A DNA stretch of 7,585 bases from Lachnospiraceae bacterium UBA5895 (GCA_002431915.1 DJEP01000110.1:1-7585); one strand, 5' to 3'. Counted from the stretch's first letter, positions 1 to 6,681 are shown. A program made the numbers and translations. Notes: generated by a model not told the origin, from the sequence alone.

Positions 1-293
1 AAGTGGCTGCACAGATCCAGGAGAAGACCGGCAGAGAAGTACGTGTCACCGTGCCCGGCCATATGCAGAGAGGCGGAAGCCCATGCCCTTATGACAGAGT
101 ATTCGCCAGCCGTCTGGGCTCCGAGGCAGGCAAGCTGATCCTGGACAATCAGTACGGCTTCATGGTAGGCTATAAGAACCGTGAGATCGTAAGAGTTCCG
201 CTGGAGGATGTAGCGGGCAAGCTTAAGACCGTGGATCCAGATGCTACCATCGTACAGGAGGCGAAGATGCTGGGCATCTGTTTTGGCGATTAA
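1..293 (+). CDS. pfkA: 6-phosphofructokinase, C-terminal part (5' truncated by window edge)
   Basis: This is the last 96 codons, read in frame from base 3, of a phosphofructokinase. The enzyme phosphorylates fructose 6-phosphate to fructose 1,6-bisphosphate in cytoplasmic glycolysis. The first codon seen is GTG inside the gene, not a start. The diagnostic stretch is GHMQRGGSP at fragment residues 19-27 followed by YDR. By alignment from memory with E. coli PfkA, Arg14, His20 and Arg23 match the sugar-phosphate-binding Arg243, His249 and Arg252. The tail after this His is about 76 residues, against about 71 in E. coli, so the C-terminus is complete. The residues that separate ATP from pyrophosphate as phosphate donor lie upstream, so donor specificity cannot be decided; mixed-substrate PFKs are common in clostridia. 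dnaX follows after 42 bases. Confidence 0.93.
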   Translation, partial: VAAQIQEKTGREVRVTVPGHMQRGGSPCPYDRVFASRLGSEAGKLILDNQYGFMVGYKNREIVRVPLEDVAGKLKTVDPDATIVQEAKMLGICFGD

Positions 294-335
294 GAGGATT
301 TTACGGCAGAACGAAGTTAGGAAGAGAGAAGAAAC

Positions 336-1919
336 ATGTCATATACAGCGCTATACCGAAAGTTCCGCCCGGATGCCTTTTCCGATGTCAAAGGTCAGGA
401 TCATATCGTGACCACACTGAAGAATCAGCTGCGGGCGAACCGGATCGGCCATGCGTATCTGTTCACCGGAACGAGAGGTACCGGTAAGACCACGGTGGCG
501 AAGATTTTTGCGAAAACAGTGAACTGCGAACACCCCACAGAGGACGGACCCTGTGGGGAATGCCGTATTTGCAAGGCAATTGCGGCGGGAGCCAGCATGA
601 ATGTCATCGAGATCGATGCGGCTTCCAACAACGGTGTGGACAATATCCGTGAGATCATCGACGAGGTATCCTACTCCCCGGCGGAGGGAAAATACAAGGT
701 CTACATTATTGACGAGGTGCATATGCTCTCCCCCGGAGCTTTCAACGCATTGTTAAAAACGCTGGAAGAGCCGCCCTCTTATGTTATTTTCATTCTGGCG
801 ACCACAGAGGTGCACAAGATCCCCATTACGATCCTGTCCCGCTGCCAGAGATATGATTTCAAGCGAATCTCCATTGATACCATCACGGATCGTATGAAGG
901 AACTGATGGCGACAGAGCAGGTACAGGTGGAGGACAGAGCCCTGCGCTACATTGCAAAAGTGGCGGACGGATCCATGCGTGATGCCTTAAGTCTCCTGGA
1001 CCAGTGTATTGCGTTCCATCTGGGCAAGGAATTGACCTACGATATGACTCTGGACGTATTGGGAGCCGTAGATACAGAAGTGTTCAGCAGACTGCTTCGC
1101 TTCGTTATGGAGCGGAATGTATTGGGCTGCATCGAACTGTTGGAAGAGATCGTCATGCAGGGCAGGGAACTGGTGCAGTTCGTTACGGATTTTACCTGGT
1201 ATCTGCGGAATCTGATGTTAGTACAGACGGCGGATAACCTGGAAGACGTCATTGATATGTCCACGGACAATCTGACAAATCTGAAGGAAGAAGCTTCCAT
1301 GCTGTCTATGGATCAGATCATCCGCTATATTCATATTTTTTCCGAACTGTCCGGACAGATCCGTTACGCGGCACAGAAGCGTATCCTGGTAGAGATCGCG
1401 CTGATCAAGCTGTGTAAGCCGGAGATGGAGACGGATCAGGAGGCGGTTTTAGACCGGATCCGCCAGGTGGAAGAAAAGGTGGAGAACGGTATCGTGGTCA
1501 CGGCGGCACAGATGCCCGCAGAAGCCCCGGGAGTACAGGGGACAGCCCAGGGAGGCACGGCGAGACCCAAGCCGGAACTACCGAAAGCAATTCCCGAGGA
1601 TGTACAGGAGATCGTGCGGAAATGGCCGGCTATCGTGGGTAACGCAGAGAATCCCATGAAGATGTATCTGAAAAATGCCAAATTAAGCCTGGGCGGAGAT
1701 AATAAGCTCATGGTGGTGCTGGAGGACGGACTGGCTTCCGATTATTTCAAGGGAGAAGCCCACGAGCAGAACAAACAGCAGCTGGAAGCACTTTTATCCG
1801 ATTTTTCCGGTAAAGAAATCGAAGTGACGATCCAGACGGTGGAAAGTAACCGCCAGTTCGAGGATAATTATGTGGATCTCAGTAAGGTCATCAACATGGA
1901 GATCGACGAAGAGGAGTGA
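336..1919 (+). CDS. dnaX: DNA polymerase III subunit gamma/tau (clamp loader ATPase)
   Basis: The 527-residue product is the motor subunit of the clamp loader, which opens the beta sliding clamp and places it on primed DNA at the replication fork. Visible AAA+ features are Walker A GTRGTGKT (residues 45-52), four zinc-binding cysteines (64, 73, 76, 79), Walker B with Asp126-Glu127, sensor 1 around ATT (155-157), the SRC arginine-finger motif (168-170) and sensor 2 in GSMRDALS (212-219). The helical collar domain spans about 225-365. A short variable linker (about 370-418, Ala/Gly/Pro-rich) leads to a C-terminal domain (about 420-510) of the kind found in Firmicute tau. The ATG at 336 gives the canonical N-terminus MSYTALYRKFRP, with a purine-rich weak Shine-Dalgarno at 319-328. 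No A-rich slippery heptamer in the proper frame was seen, so only the full-length form is predicted. It is probably co-transcribed with pfkA or has its own promoter upstream of the window. Confidence 0.98.
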   Translation: MSYTALYRKFRPDAFSDVKGQDHIVTTLKNQLRANRIGHAYLFTGTRGTGKTTVAKIFAKTVNCEHPTEDGPCGECRICKAIAAGASMNVIEIDAASNNGVDNIREIIDEVSYSPAEGKYKVYIIDEVHMLSPGAFNALLKTLEEPPSYVIFILATTEVHKIPITILSRCQRYDFKRISIDTITDRMKELMATEQVQVEDRALRYIAKVADGSMRDALSLLDQCIAFHLGKELTYDMTLDVLGAVDTEVFSRLLRFVMERNVLGCIELLEEIVMQGRELVQFVTDFTWYLRNLMLVQTADNLEDVIDMSTDNLTNLKEEASMLSMDQIIRYIHIFSELSGQIRYAAQKRILVEIALIKLCKPEMETDQEAVLDRIRQVEEKVENGIVVTAAQMPAEAPGVQGTAQGGTARPKPELPKAIPEDVQEIVRKWPAIVGNAENPMKMYLKNAKLSLGGDNKLMVVLEDGLASDYFKGEAHEQNKQQLEALLSDFSGKEIEVTIQTVESNRQFEDNYVDLSKVINMEIDEEE

Positions 1920-1975
1920 TCCTGCGTGAATTTGGGATTGCGGCAGACTTGCAGATAAGGTAAGATAGAATATGT

Positions 1976-1981
1976 TATGAT
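1976..1981 (+). promoter_or_regulatory. possible extended -10 promoter before ybaB
   Basis: TATGAT is preceded by TG one base upstream (1973-1974), giving an extended -10. An alternative reading is TTGCAG (1949-1954), a 16-base spacer and TATGTT (1971-1976). Either would start transcription near 1983-1988 and could serve ybaB-recR-galM separately from dnaX. The -35 match is poor for the first reading and only moderate for the second, so this is tentative. Confidence 0.35.
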
Positions 1982-2009
1982 TTCGAGAGTGCGCAGCACG
2001 GAGAAATCA
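1978..2009 (+). promoter_or_regulatory. stem-loop in the dnaX-ybaB intergenic region
   Basis: An outer 7-bp stem (TGATTTC at 1978-1984 with GAAATCA at 2003-2009) encloses a purine internal loop and an inner 4-bp stem (GTGC 1989-1992 with GCAC 1996-1999) closed by GCA. No U-run follows, so it is not an ordinary terminator. It lies 15 bases upstream of the ybaB Shine-Dalgarno. It may be an mRNA stability or processing element in read-through transcripts. The pairing is seen directly; the role is inferred. Confidence 0.5.
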
Positions 2010-2038
2010 ATTATAAATAATGTGGAGGAAATAAAAAC

Positions 2039-2383
2039 ATGGCAAAAAGAGGTGGATTCCCAGGAGGCGCAATGCCCGGTAATATGAACAATCTGATGAA
2101 GCAGGCACAGAGAATGCAGCGTCAGATGGAAGAGGGACAGAAGGAATTAGAGACCAAGGAGTTCTCTGCATCCGCAGGCGGCGGAGCTGTGGAAGTGACC
2201 GTCAACGGTAAAAAAGAGATCACATCCATCAAACTGGCAGAGGAGATCGTGGATCCCGAGGATATCGAGACATTACAGGATGCCATCGTGGCAGCAGCCA
2301 ACGAAGCACTGCGCAAGGCTGACGAAGCCAATGCAGAGTTCATGGGCAAAATGACCGGAGGCTTAGGAGGATTTCCTTTCTAA
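2039..2383 (+). CDS. ybaB: YbaB/EbfC family nucleoid-associated protein
   Basis: The 114-residue product belongs to the YbaB/EbfC family of small DNA-binding, nucleoid-associated proteins, which form dimers with a tweezer-like shape. A Gly/Pro/Met-rich N-terminus (1-14) leads into a helix with MNNLMKQAQRMQRQMEE (about 16-32). The typical strand region follows, GGGAVEVTVNGKKEITSIKL (48-67), then IVDPEDIETLQDAIVAAANEAL (about 71-92) and a Gly-rich tail. The length is normal for the family. The ATG at 2039 is supported by GGAGG at 2024-2028, ten bases upstream. The gene sits between dnaX and recR, the arrangement found in many bacteria and the reason for the proposed link to replication or repair. 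Its stop codon overlaps the recR start. Confidence 0.96.
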   Translation: MAKRGGFPGGAMPGNMNNLMKQAQRMQRQMEEGQKELETKEFSASAGGGAVEVTVNGKKEITSIKLAEEIVDPEDIETLQDAIVAAANEALRKADEANAEFMGKMTGGLGGFPF

Positions 2384-2385
2384 TG
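2365..2385 (+). promoter_or_regulatory. TAATG stop-start overlap with internal RBS (ybaB-recR coupling)
   Basis: AGGAGG at 2365-2370 lies inside the last codons of ybaB, 12 bases before the recR ATG at 2383. The ybaB stop TAA (2381-2383) shares its last base with that ATG. The arrangement suggests translational coupling. The spacing from Shine-Dalgarno to start is slightly long, which makes re-initiation by terminating ribosomes plausible. Confidence 0.75.
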
Positions 2386-2979
2386 GAACTCTACAGCGGA
2401 CAGATCAATAAATTAATAGATGAACTGGCAGCCTTGCCCGGGATTGGCAGTAAGTCCGCACAGCGACTGGCTTTTCACCTGATCAATATGCCGAAGGACC
2501 GTGTGGACAGACTGGCGAATGTCATGATCGAGGCCAGAGCCAACGTCCGGTATTGTAAGGAATGCTACACTCTGACGGATAAGGAGATCTGCCCGGTGTG
2601 CGCGAACCCCAGGCGGGATCACCGTACCATTATGGTGGTGGAGAACACCAGAGACCTGGCAGCCTATGAGAAGACCGGCAAATACGAGGGCGTGTACCAT
2701 GTACTGCATGGAGCCATCTCTCCCATGCTGGGCGTGGGACCCGGTGATATCAAGCTGAAAGAGCTGATGGAGCGCCTACAGGGCGATGTGGAGGAGGTCA
2801 TCATAGCCACCAACTCCAGCCTGGAGGGCGAGACCACGGCGATGTATATCAGCAAGCTGATCAAACCTACCGGCATTAAGGTGACGAGAATCGCCAGCGG
2901 TGTTCCGGTAGGCGGCGATCTGGAATATATTGATGAGGTAACACTGCTCCGCGCCTTAGAGGGCAGAGTAGAACTATAG
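2383..2979 (+). CDS. recR: recombination mediator protein RecR
   Basis: The 198-residue product is RecR, which with RecO (and RecF) helps load RecA onto SSB-coated single-stranded DNA during gap repair. A helix-hairpin-helix occupies about residues 12-33 (LAALPGIGSKSAQRLAFHLI). A four-cysteine zinc finger has Cys58, Cys61, Cys70 and Cys73. A Toprim domain starts near residue 81, with Glu87 in VVEN and the SLEGETTAMYIS segment (146-157). The C-terminal Walker-B-like segment GVPVGGDLEYIDEVTLLRALEGR (173-195) is typical of the family. Length is standard and all key residues are present. It is coupled to ybaB upstream, and galM follows 38 bases downstream in what looks like the same transcript. 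Confidence 0.98.
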   Translation: MELYSGQINKLIDELAALPGIGSKSAQRLAFHLINMPKDRVDRLANVMIEARANVRYCKECYTLTDKEICPVCANPRRDHRTIMVVENTRDLAAYEKTGKYEGVYHVLHGAISPMLGVGPGDIKLKELMERLQGDVEEVIIATNSSLEGETTAMYISKLIKPTGIKVTRIASGVPVGGDLEYIDEVTLLRALEGRVEL

Positions 2980-3017
2980 ATGAGAATTAAGATGGATAAA
3001 AGTGGGAGGACAAGACA

Positions 3018-4061
3018 ATGGCAGTAACAAAAAGTGTATTTGGGAAAAGTCCGGAAGGTAAAGAGATCACTCTGTATACCCTATGTAACGGTAAGGGAAT
3101 GAAGGCAGAGGTGACGGATCTGGGAGCTATTCTGGTGCGTGTACTGGTGCCGGATGCAGCAGGCAAAGTGGATGATCTGGTGCTGGGATTTGACCACGGC
3201 GAGAGCTATTACGACAATGACAGCTTTTTCGGCACGGTGATCGGACCTTGTGCGAACCGTACCGGCGGCGCGGAATATACTCTGGACGGCGTGACTTATC
3301 ACTTGGACAAAAATGACGGAGCGAACAATTTACATACTCACAAGCAGCTGGGCTTTCATAAGAGACTTTGGGATGCGCAGACCGGGGAGAACAGTGTGAC
3401 CTTTTCTCTGGAAGACGAAGACGGGCATCTGGGATTCCCCGGCAATAAAAAGGTATCAGTGACTTATTCCCTGAGTGAAGAGAACGAGCTTACCCTGCAC
3501 TATCATGCAGCCAGTGACAAAAAGACCATCTTCAACCTGACCAACCATTCCTATTTCAATCTGGACGGACAAGGCGCAGGCAATATCGAAGAGCATGAAC
3601 TATGGCTGGGAGCCTCTCATTTTACCCCCGTAGCAGCGGGAGCCATTCCTACCGGCGAGATCCGTGCCGTAGCAGGTACTCCTCTGGATTTCACTAAGCC
3701 TAAGAAGATCGGCAGAGACATCAGGGAAGACTATGAGCAGCTGCTTTTAACCGGCGGTTATGACCACAACTTTGTCATCGACGGCTGGGACGGCTCATTA
3801 CGTCATATTGCCACGGCGAAGGGTCCGAAGAGCGGCAGAGTTATGAAAGCCTATACCACTCTGCCCGGCGTGCAGTTCTATGCAGGTAACTTTATCGGCG
3901 TGGAACCCGGAAAAGAAGGCGTGACCTATGGCAAACGCTGTGGTTTCGCATTAGAGACCCAGTATTTCCCCGATACCATTCACCACGAGAATTTCCCTTC
4001 CTATGTCTTTGGCGGGGAGAACGGAGATTATGATTCCATGACCGTATATAAATTCGAATAA
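3018..4061 (+). CDS. galM: aldose 1-epimerase (mutarotase)
   Basis: The 347-residue product is a GalM-type cytoplasmic enzyme that interconverts the alpha and beta anomers of hexoses such as galactose or glucose, feeding the Leloir pathway or sugar kinases. Residues matching the family active site are Arg81 in CANRTGG, His106 in NNLHTHKQLGFHKR, His177 in TNHSYFNL (general acid), Asp249 in GYDHNFVI and Glu313 in ALETQYFPD (general base). Length is typical and no break is seen. The ATG at 3018 has GGGAGG at 3004-3009. No galK, galT or galE is in the window, so the substrate cannot be specified. It follows recR with no clear promoter or terminator between, so it is probably the last gene of the dnaX-ybaB-recR transcript, ended by the hairpin at 4115-4182. 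Confidence 0.94.
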   Translation: MAVTKSVFGKSPEGKEITLYTLCNGKGMKAEVTDLGAILVRVLVPDAAGKVDDLVLGFDHGESYYDNDSFFGTVIGPCANRTGGAEYTLDGVTYHLDKNDGANNLHTHKQLGFHKRLWDAQTGENSVTFSLEDEDGHLGFPGNKKVSVTYSLSEENELTLHYHAASDKKTIFNLTNHSYFNLDGQGAGNIEEHELWLGASHFTPVAAGAIPTGEIRAVAGTPLDFTKPKKIGRDIREDYEQLLLTGGYDHNFVIDGWDGSLRHIATAKGPKSGRVMKAYTTLPGVQFYAGNFIGVEPGKEGVTYGKRCGFALETQYFPDTIHHENFPSYVFGGENGDYDSMTVYKFE

Positions 4062-4073
4062 TACGCATGCAAA

Positions 4074-4108
4074 CTTTGTCGAACTGTTTTTGAGAGAGCG
4101 CGACAAAG
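4074..4108 (+). repeat. 8-bp inverted repeat downstream of galM
   Basis: CTTTGTCG (4074-4081) pairs perfectly with CGACAAAG (4101-4108) across a 19-base loop. It begins 12 bases after the galM stop and has no U-run behind it, so it is not a classical terminator alone. It may protect the galM mRNA 3' end, act with the next hairpin as a two-part terminator, or be a protein operator. The pairing is seen; the role is unknown. Confidence 0.55.
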
Positions 4109-4133
4109 AACGCTAAAATACCTCCTGTGCGGA

Positions 4134-4142
4134 TGCTATAGT
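4134..4142 (+). promoter_or_regulatory. possible extended -10 inside the hairpin loop
   Basis: TGCTATAGT contains TG, one base and TATAGT, an extended -10. No good -35 is present at 15-18 bases upstream. A transcript started here (near 4149) would lack the 5' arm of the hairpin and so leave the ribosome binding site at 4168-4173 open. Tentative. Confidence 0.3.
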
Positions 4143-4167
4143 TAGTGATAACTGATAGAAACGGCAT

Positions 4168-4173
4168 GGGAGG
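4168..4173 (+). promoter_or_regulatory. RBS that fixes the LysM-protein start at 4185
   Basis: GGGAGG lies 11 bases before ATG 4185. The in-frame GTG at 4173 overlaps this Shine-Dalgarno and so cannot be used with it. The ATG at 4185 is therefore chosen, giving the N-terminus MELPKNITQIGEADKH. Confidence 0.8.
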
Positions 4174-4184
4174 TGTTTTTTTGT

Positions 4185-5363
4185 ATGGAATTACCGAAGA
4201 ATATAACGCAGATCGGAGAAGCGGACAAGCACTGCAGAGTCTATGTGGAAGATTATGTGGTATCTTACATAAAACAGATGAACGGGATGGCACAGAACAA
4301 AGACATCGCTATCGCACTGTACGGCAGACGGACGGCGGAAGACGGCGTGATCTATCTGTTTGCCTACGGTTCGGCGAAACTGAATTTTCTGCAGAAACCG
4401 GTACGGCACCTGTCCCAGGCGCAGGAGCAGGAGATTGAGAAGCTGCGGAAGAAGTATTTTCCGGAGATGACATTTTTAGGATATCAGATCCTGAACGGCG
4501 AGATGGTGGAAGGCTTCCAGATCTGTGAGCAGGAGATCTGCAGGTATGTGGCAGGCTATGCACAATTTTATGAAAAAAATGACAGCATGCTGGCGTATAT
4601 GTTGGAGAACCGGAGTGAAGAGACGGAACCGGAGAAGGTAGATCAGGAAAAATATGAGGTCGTGAAGAAACGGCAGGAAGAGCGCAGACAGAGACAGGAA
4701 AGCAGACATGCCAGGCAAACGGAACATACGGATAACAACATCATACCTATGCCGACGGTGGGACTGCGTCGGATGAAAATGGCGGCGACCGGAGTGTTCG
4801 TGCTACTATGTGTCATGGCGCTGGCACTGATGCGGCAGGAAAATACCGGGGAATCCCTTGGGGAGACTGCCAGGCAGGCGATGAGCAGTCTCATGGAGCA
4901 GAAACTGCCCGATGCGGTGGAAGAGCAGAACCAGACCGGCACTCTCGTGGCGGAGGACAAGCTGGAGGATGCCCTGCGGCAGGAAAATAACGCTGCGAAT
5001 GTCGTGGCGGAAAGTGCAGTGGTCGCTGCAGAGACAACAAATGCAATAGAGACAACGGCGTCAGAGACGACAATGACGGAGGCTGCTGAGAATACGGCAG
5101 AAGTGATACAGGATCAGCAGCCGGAACCGACACCGGAAGCAACTCCGAAACCGATGCCGGAAGTGACAGCGGAGCCGGAACCGCCACAGACACAGGAAGC
5201 TGTGGCACAGCCGACGGCTTATACGATCAAAAAAGGTGACACACTGATCGGTATTTCTCTGCGCAATTACGGAAGCAATACAAAAGTGTCAGAGATCTGT
5301 GCACTGAACGGAATCACAGATCCAGATGATATCAAAATCGGCCAGGAAATCCTTCTACCGTAA
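4185..5363 (+). CDS. single-pass membrane protein with C-terminal LysM domain
   Basis: The 392-residue product has four visible parts. The N-terminal domain (about 15-145) is soluble and alpha/beta-like; its order of segments (VYVEDYVVSYIKQ, IAIALYG, VIYLFAYG, a charged helix, MTFLGYQI) recalls JAB/MPN folds but lacks the HxH metal motif, so that assignment is only a hypothesis. A very basic stretch (about 161-178, Lys/Arg/Gln/Glu) precedes a transmembrane helix at about 197-216, which by the positive-inside rule puts the N-terminus in the cytoplasm. An acidic Ala/Glu/Thr then Pro/Glu/Thr-rich stalk (about 217-343) leads to one LysM domain (344-392, YTIKKGDTLIGIS through IKIGQEILLP) that ends the protein. 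LysM binds N-acetylglucosamine in peptidoglycan, so the protein probably ties a cytoplasmic domain to the cell wall. The precise function is unknown. No terminator follows the stop; the DUF5711-type gene has its own promoter downstream. Confidence 0.88.
   Translation: MELPKNITQIGEADKHCRVYVEDYVVSYIKQMNGMAQNKDIAIALYGRRTAEDGVIYLFAYGSAKLNFLQKPVRHLSQAQEQEIEKLRKKYFPEMTFLGYQILNGEMVEGFQICEQEICRYVAGYAQFYEKNDSMLAYMLENRSEETEPEKVDQEKYEVVKKRQEERRQRQESRHARQTEHTDNNIIPMPTVGLRRMKMAATGVFVLLCVMALALMRQENTGESLGETARQAMSSLMEQKLPDAVEEQNQTGTLVAEDKLEDALRQENNAANVVAESAVVAAETTNAIETTASETTMTEAAENTAEVIQDQQPEPTPEATPKPMPEVTAEPEPPQTQEAVAQPTAYTIKKGDTLIGISLRNYGSNTKVSEICALNGITDPDDIKIGQEILLP
5031..5071 (+). repeat. short degenerate repeats encoding Glu-Thr-Thr in the stalk
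   Basis: GAGACAAC occurs at 5031-5038 and 5049-5056, with GAGACGAC at 5064-5071. Each encodes ETT in the extracellular stalk. A Pro-Glu-Thr/Pro-rich stretch follows (about 5119-5202). Such low-complexity stalks span or sit in the cell wall and often vary in length between strains. Confidence 0.5.
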
Positions 5364-5371
5364 AAAACTTA

Positions 5372-5399
5372 TTTTCAAAAGGTAAGATTATGGTATACT
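5372..5399 (+). promoter_or_regulatory. promoter for the DUF5711-cvpA unit
   Basis: TTTTCA (5372-5377, four of six -35 matches), a 16-base spacer and TATACT (5394-5399), with TG at 5391-5392 forming an extended -10. Predicted start is near 5406, leaving a leader of about 75 bases. Seen by pattern only. Confidence 0.6.
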
Positions 5400-5405
5400 G
5401 TAAAT

Positions 5406-5450
5406 GTTCGGAAAACAGAACGAACACCGAACGGGCGGGAATCATCCCGC
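5406..5450 (+). promoter_or_regulatory. two consecutive stem-loops in the 5' leader
   Basis: GTTCGG (5406-5411) pairs with CCGAAC (5427-5432), enclosing 15 bases. Right behind it GCGGGA (5435-5440) pairs with TCCCGC (5445-5450) around ATCA. The first stem begins at about the predicted transcript start. No U-run follows, and the ribosome binding site AAGGAA (5468-5473) stays free. It could stabilise the 5' end of the mRNA or be a regulatory leader. No known riboswitch class was recognised. Confidence 0.5.
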
Positions 5451-5481
5451 AGGATATATCAATACATAAGGAAACAAATGC

Positions 5482-6681
5482 ATGGCAGCAGATATTAAAA
5501 ATTATCTGAAAGAAAAAGAAAAGCGGCAAAAGAATCAGGATGACTATAAGAAAAAGATCCGTAAACACAGACTGACCATTGTATACCGGGTGCTTCTGGT
5601 GGCGGCGGCACTGGGAGCGGCGCTGGCACTGGTGATGGTGCAGGCGAAGCGGCATATTTACACAGGGTATGATACCGTGTCCTCTGTAAACAGGGAGGGT
5701 TCGTCGGATGCCACTGATGTCCGCCTGAAAAACGGAATTCTTACTTATAGTAAGGACGGTGCACATTGCACGGATGCAAAGGGAAATGTGAAATGGAATC
5801 AGACCTATGTTATCCAGGATGTGAAACTTGCTACCTGCGGAAGTGTGGCAGCTATCGGCAGTTACAACGGCCGTGAGATCTATGTACAGAATACGGAGAA
5901 GCAGCTGGGAACCATTACCACGACCATGCCGATCCGCAATCTTACGGTAGCGGACACCGGCAGAGTAACGGCGACACTGGCGGACACCGATGCTACCTGG
6001 ATCATGACTTACGAAGCGGACGGAAGCAACAGCTACACCGGACAGGCGCATATGAATGACGGAGGATATCCCATCTCCATCAGTCTGTCTCCCAGCGGAG
6101 AACTGCTGGCGGTCAGTTACCTATATGTAGATGCGGGAGTGGTGAAATCCAACGTGGTGTTCTATAATTTCGGTCCGGTGGGTGCGAACCAGAGCGACTA
6201 TATGGTCAGCGCTTATACCTATTCCGACCTGATCGTTCCGAAAGTGCAGTTTATGAACAATGATACAGTCTTTGCTGTGGGGGACAGCCGCCTGATGATT
6301 TTCAGCGGATCACAGAAGCCGGTAACCATCGGAGAATATCTCTATGATGATGAGATCCAGTCGGTCTTTTACAGCGAGAAATACGTAGGACTGGTATTTT
6401 TATCGGATCAGGCGGAGACCAAATACCGCATGGATGTATATAATACTTCAGCAGTAAAAGTGGGAAGCTATTATTTTGATGTGGATTATACGGATATATT
6501 TTTTGAAGAGGATGCCATGGTGATCTACAACGAGTCGGAATGCCAGATATTCACTACAGAGGGCGTGGAAAAATACCGGGGGAACTTTGGCAAAAGCGTG
6601 CGACTTATGCTTCCGGCGGGAGGATCCTACAAATATTACCTGGTGACGGATAATACAATAGATACCATACAGTTAAAATAG
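5482..6681 (+). CDS. membrane-anchored propeller-like protein, DUF5711 type
   Basis: The 399-residue product starts with a very basic, Lys-rich cytoplasmic segment (1-30), then a transmembrane helix at about 31-53 (VYRVLLVAAALGAALALVMV). The remaining roughly 340 residues lie outside the membrane. This part is made of short beta-strand-rich units with repeated turns, such as GILTYSKDGAHCTDAKGNVKW, ISLSPSGELLAVSY and MVIYNESECQIFTTEGVEKY, as expected of a WD/PQQ-like beta-propeller. The pattern and size match the DUF5711 proteins that I know from Lachnospiraceae, but this assignment is from memory. Function is unknown; no catalytic motif was seen. The ATG at 5482 has AAGGAA eight bases upstream; an ATG at 5478 is out of frame. 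cvpA follows after 12 bases, clearly in the same transcript. Confidence 0.85.
   Translation: MAADIKNYLKEKEKRQKNQDDYKKKIRKHRLTIVYRVLLVAAALGAALALVMVQAKRHIYTGYDTVSSVNREGSSDATDVRLKNGILTYSKDGAHCTDAKGNVKWNQTYVIQDVKLATCGSVAAIGSYNGREIYVQNTEKQLGTITTTMPIRNLTVADTGRVTATLADTDATWIMTYEADGSNSYTGQAHMNDGGYPISISLSPSGELLAVSYLYVDAGVVKSNVVFYNFGPVGANQSDYMVSAYTYSDLIVPKVQFMNNDTVFAVGDSRLMIFSGSQKPVTIGEYLYDDEIQSVFYSEKYVGLVFLSDQAETKYRMDVYNTSAVKVGSYYFDVDYTDIFFEEDAMVIYNESECQIFTTEGVEKYRGNFGKSVRLMLPAGGSYKYYLVTDNTIDTIQLK

Larger units (their letters stand above)
4115..4182 (+). terminator. long terminator-like hairpin overlapping the next gene's RBS
   Basis: ACCTCCTGTGC (4120-4130) pairs with GCATGGGAGGT (4164-4174): eleven pairs, two of them G-U. 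This is followed by seven T (4176-4182). AAAAT (4115-4119) can extend the stem into the T-run. The loop holds a smaller stem, AGTTA (4140-4144) with TAACT (4149-4153), closed by GTGA. In a transcript coming from galM this would act as an intrinsic terminator. It would also hide GGGAGG, the ribosome binding site of the gene starting at 4185. Fold seen; termination inferred. Confidence 0.65.

Noticed and set aside
294..335. Small SRP RNA gene upstream of dnaX, as in Bacillus subtilis
   Set aside because: The gap between pfkA and dnaX is only 42 bases, too short, and shows no SRP Alu or S-domain motif.
336..1919. Programmed frameshift in dnaX producing a short gamma form
   Set aside because: A-rich spots (near 757, 1472 and 1671) were checked. 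None forms an X XXY YYZ heptamer in the reading frame with a downstream stem that I can support.
4173..4184. GTG at 4173 as start of the LysM protein
   Set aside because: The GTG overlaps the GGGAGG Shine-Dalgarno and would encode a U-run-derived FFC peptide. ATG 4185 has proper spacing.
3892..4293. 133-codon minus-strand open frame across the galM end and the intergenic region
   Set aside because: It overlaps two well-supported + strand genes, crosses the terminator, and shows no family motif or RBS.
5332..6051. Long open frame (239 codons) on the minus strand
   Set aside because: It lies wholly antisense to the end of the LysM gene and the first half of the DUF5711-type gene. Its product has no recognisable domain, and its hydrophobic part is the complement of Lys-rich codons.
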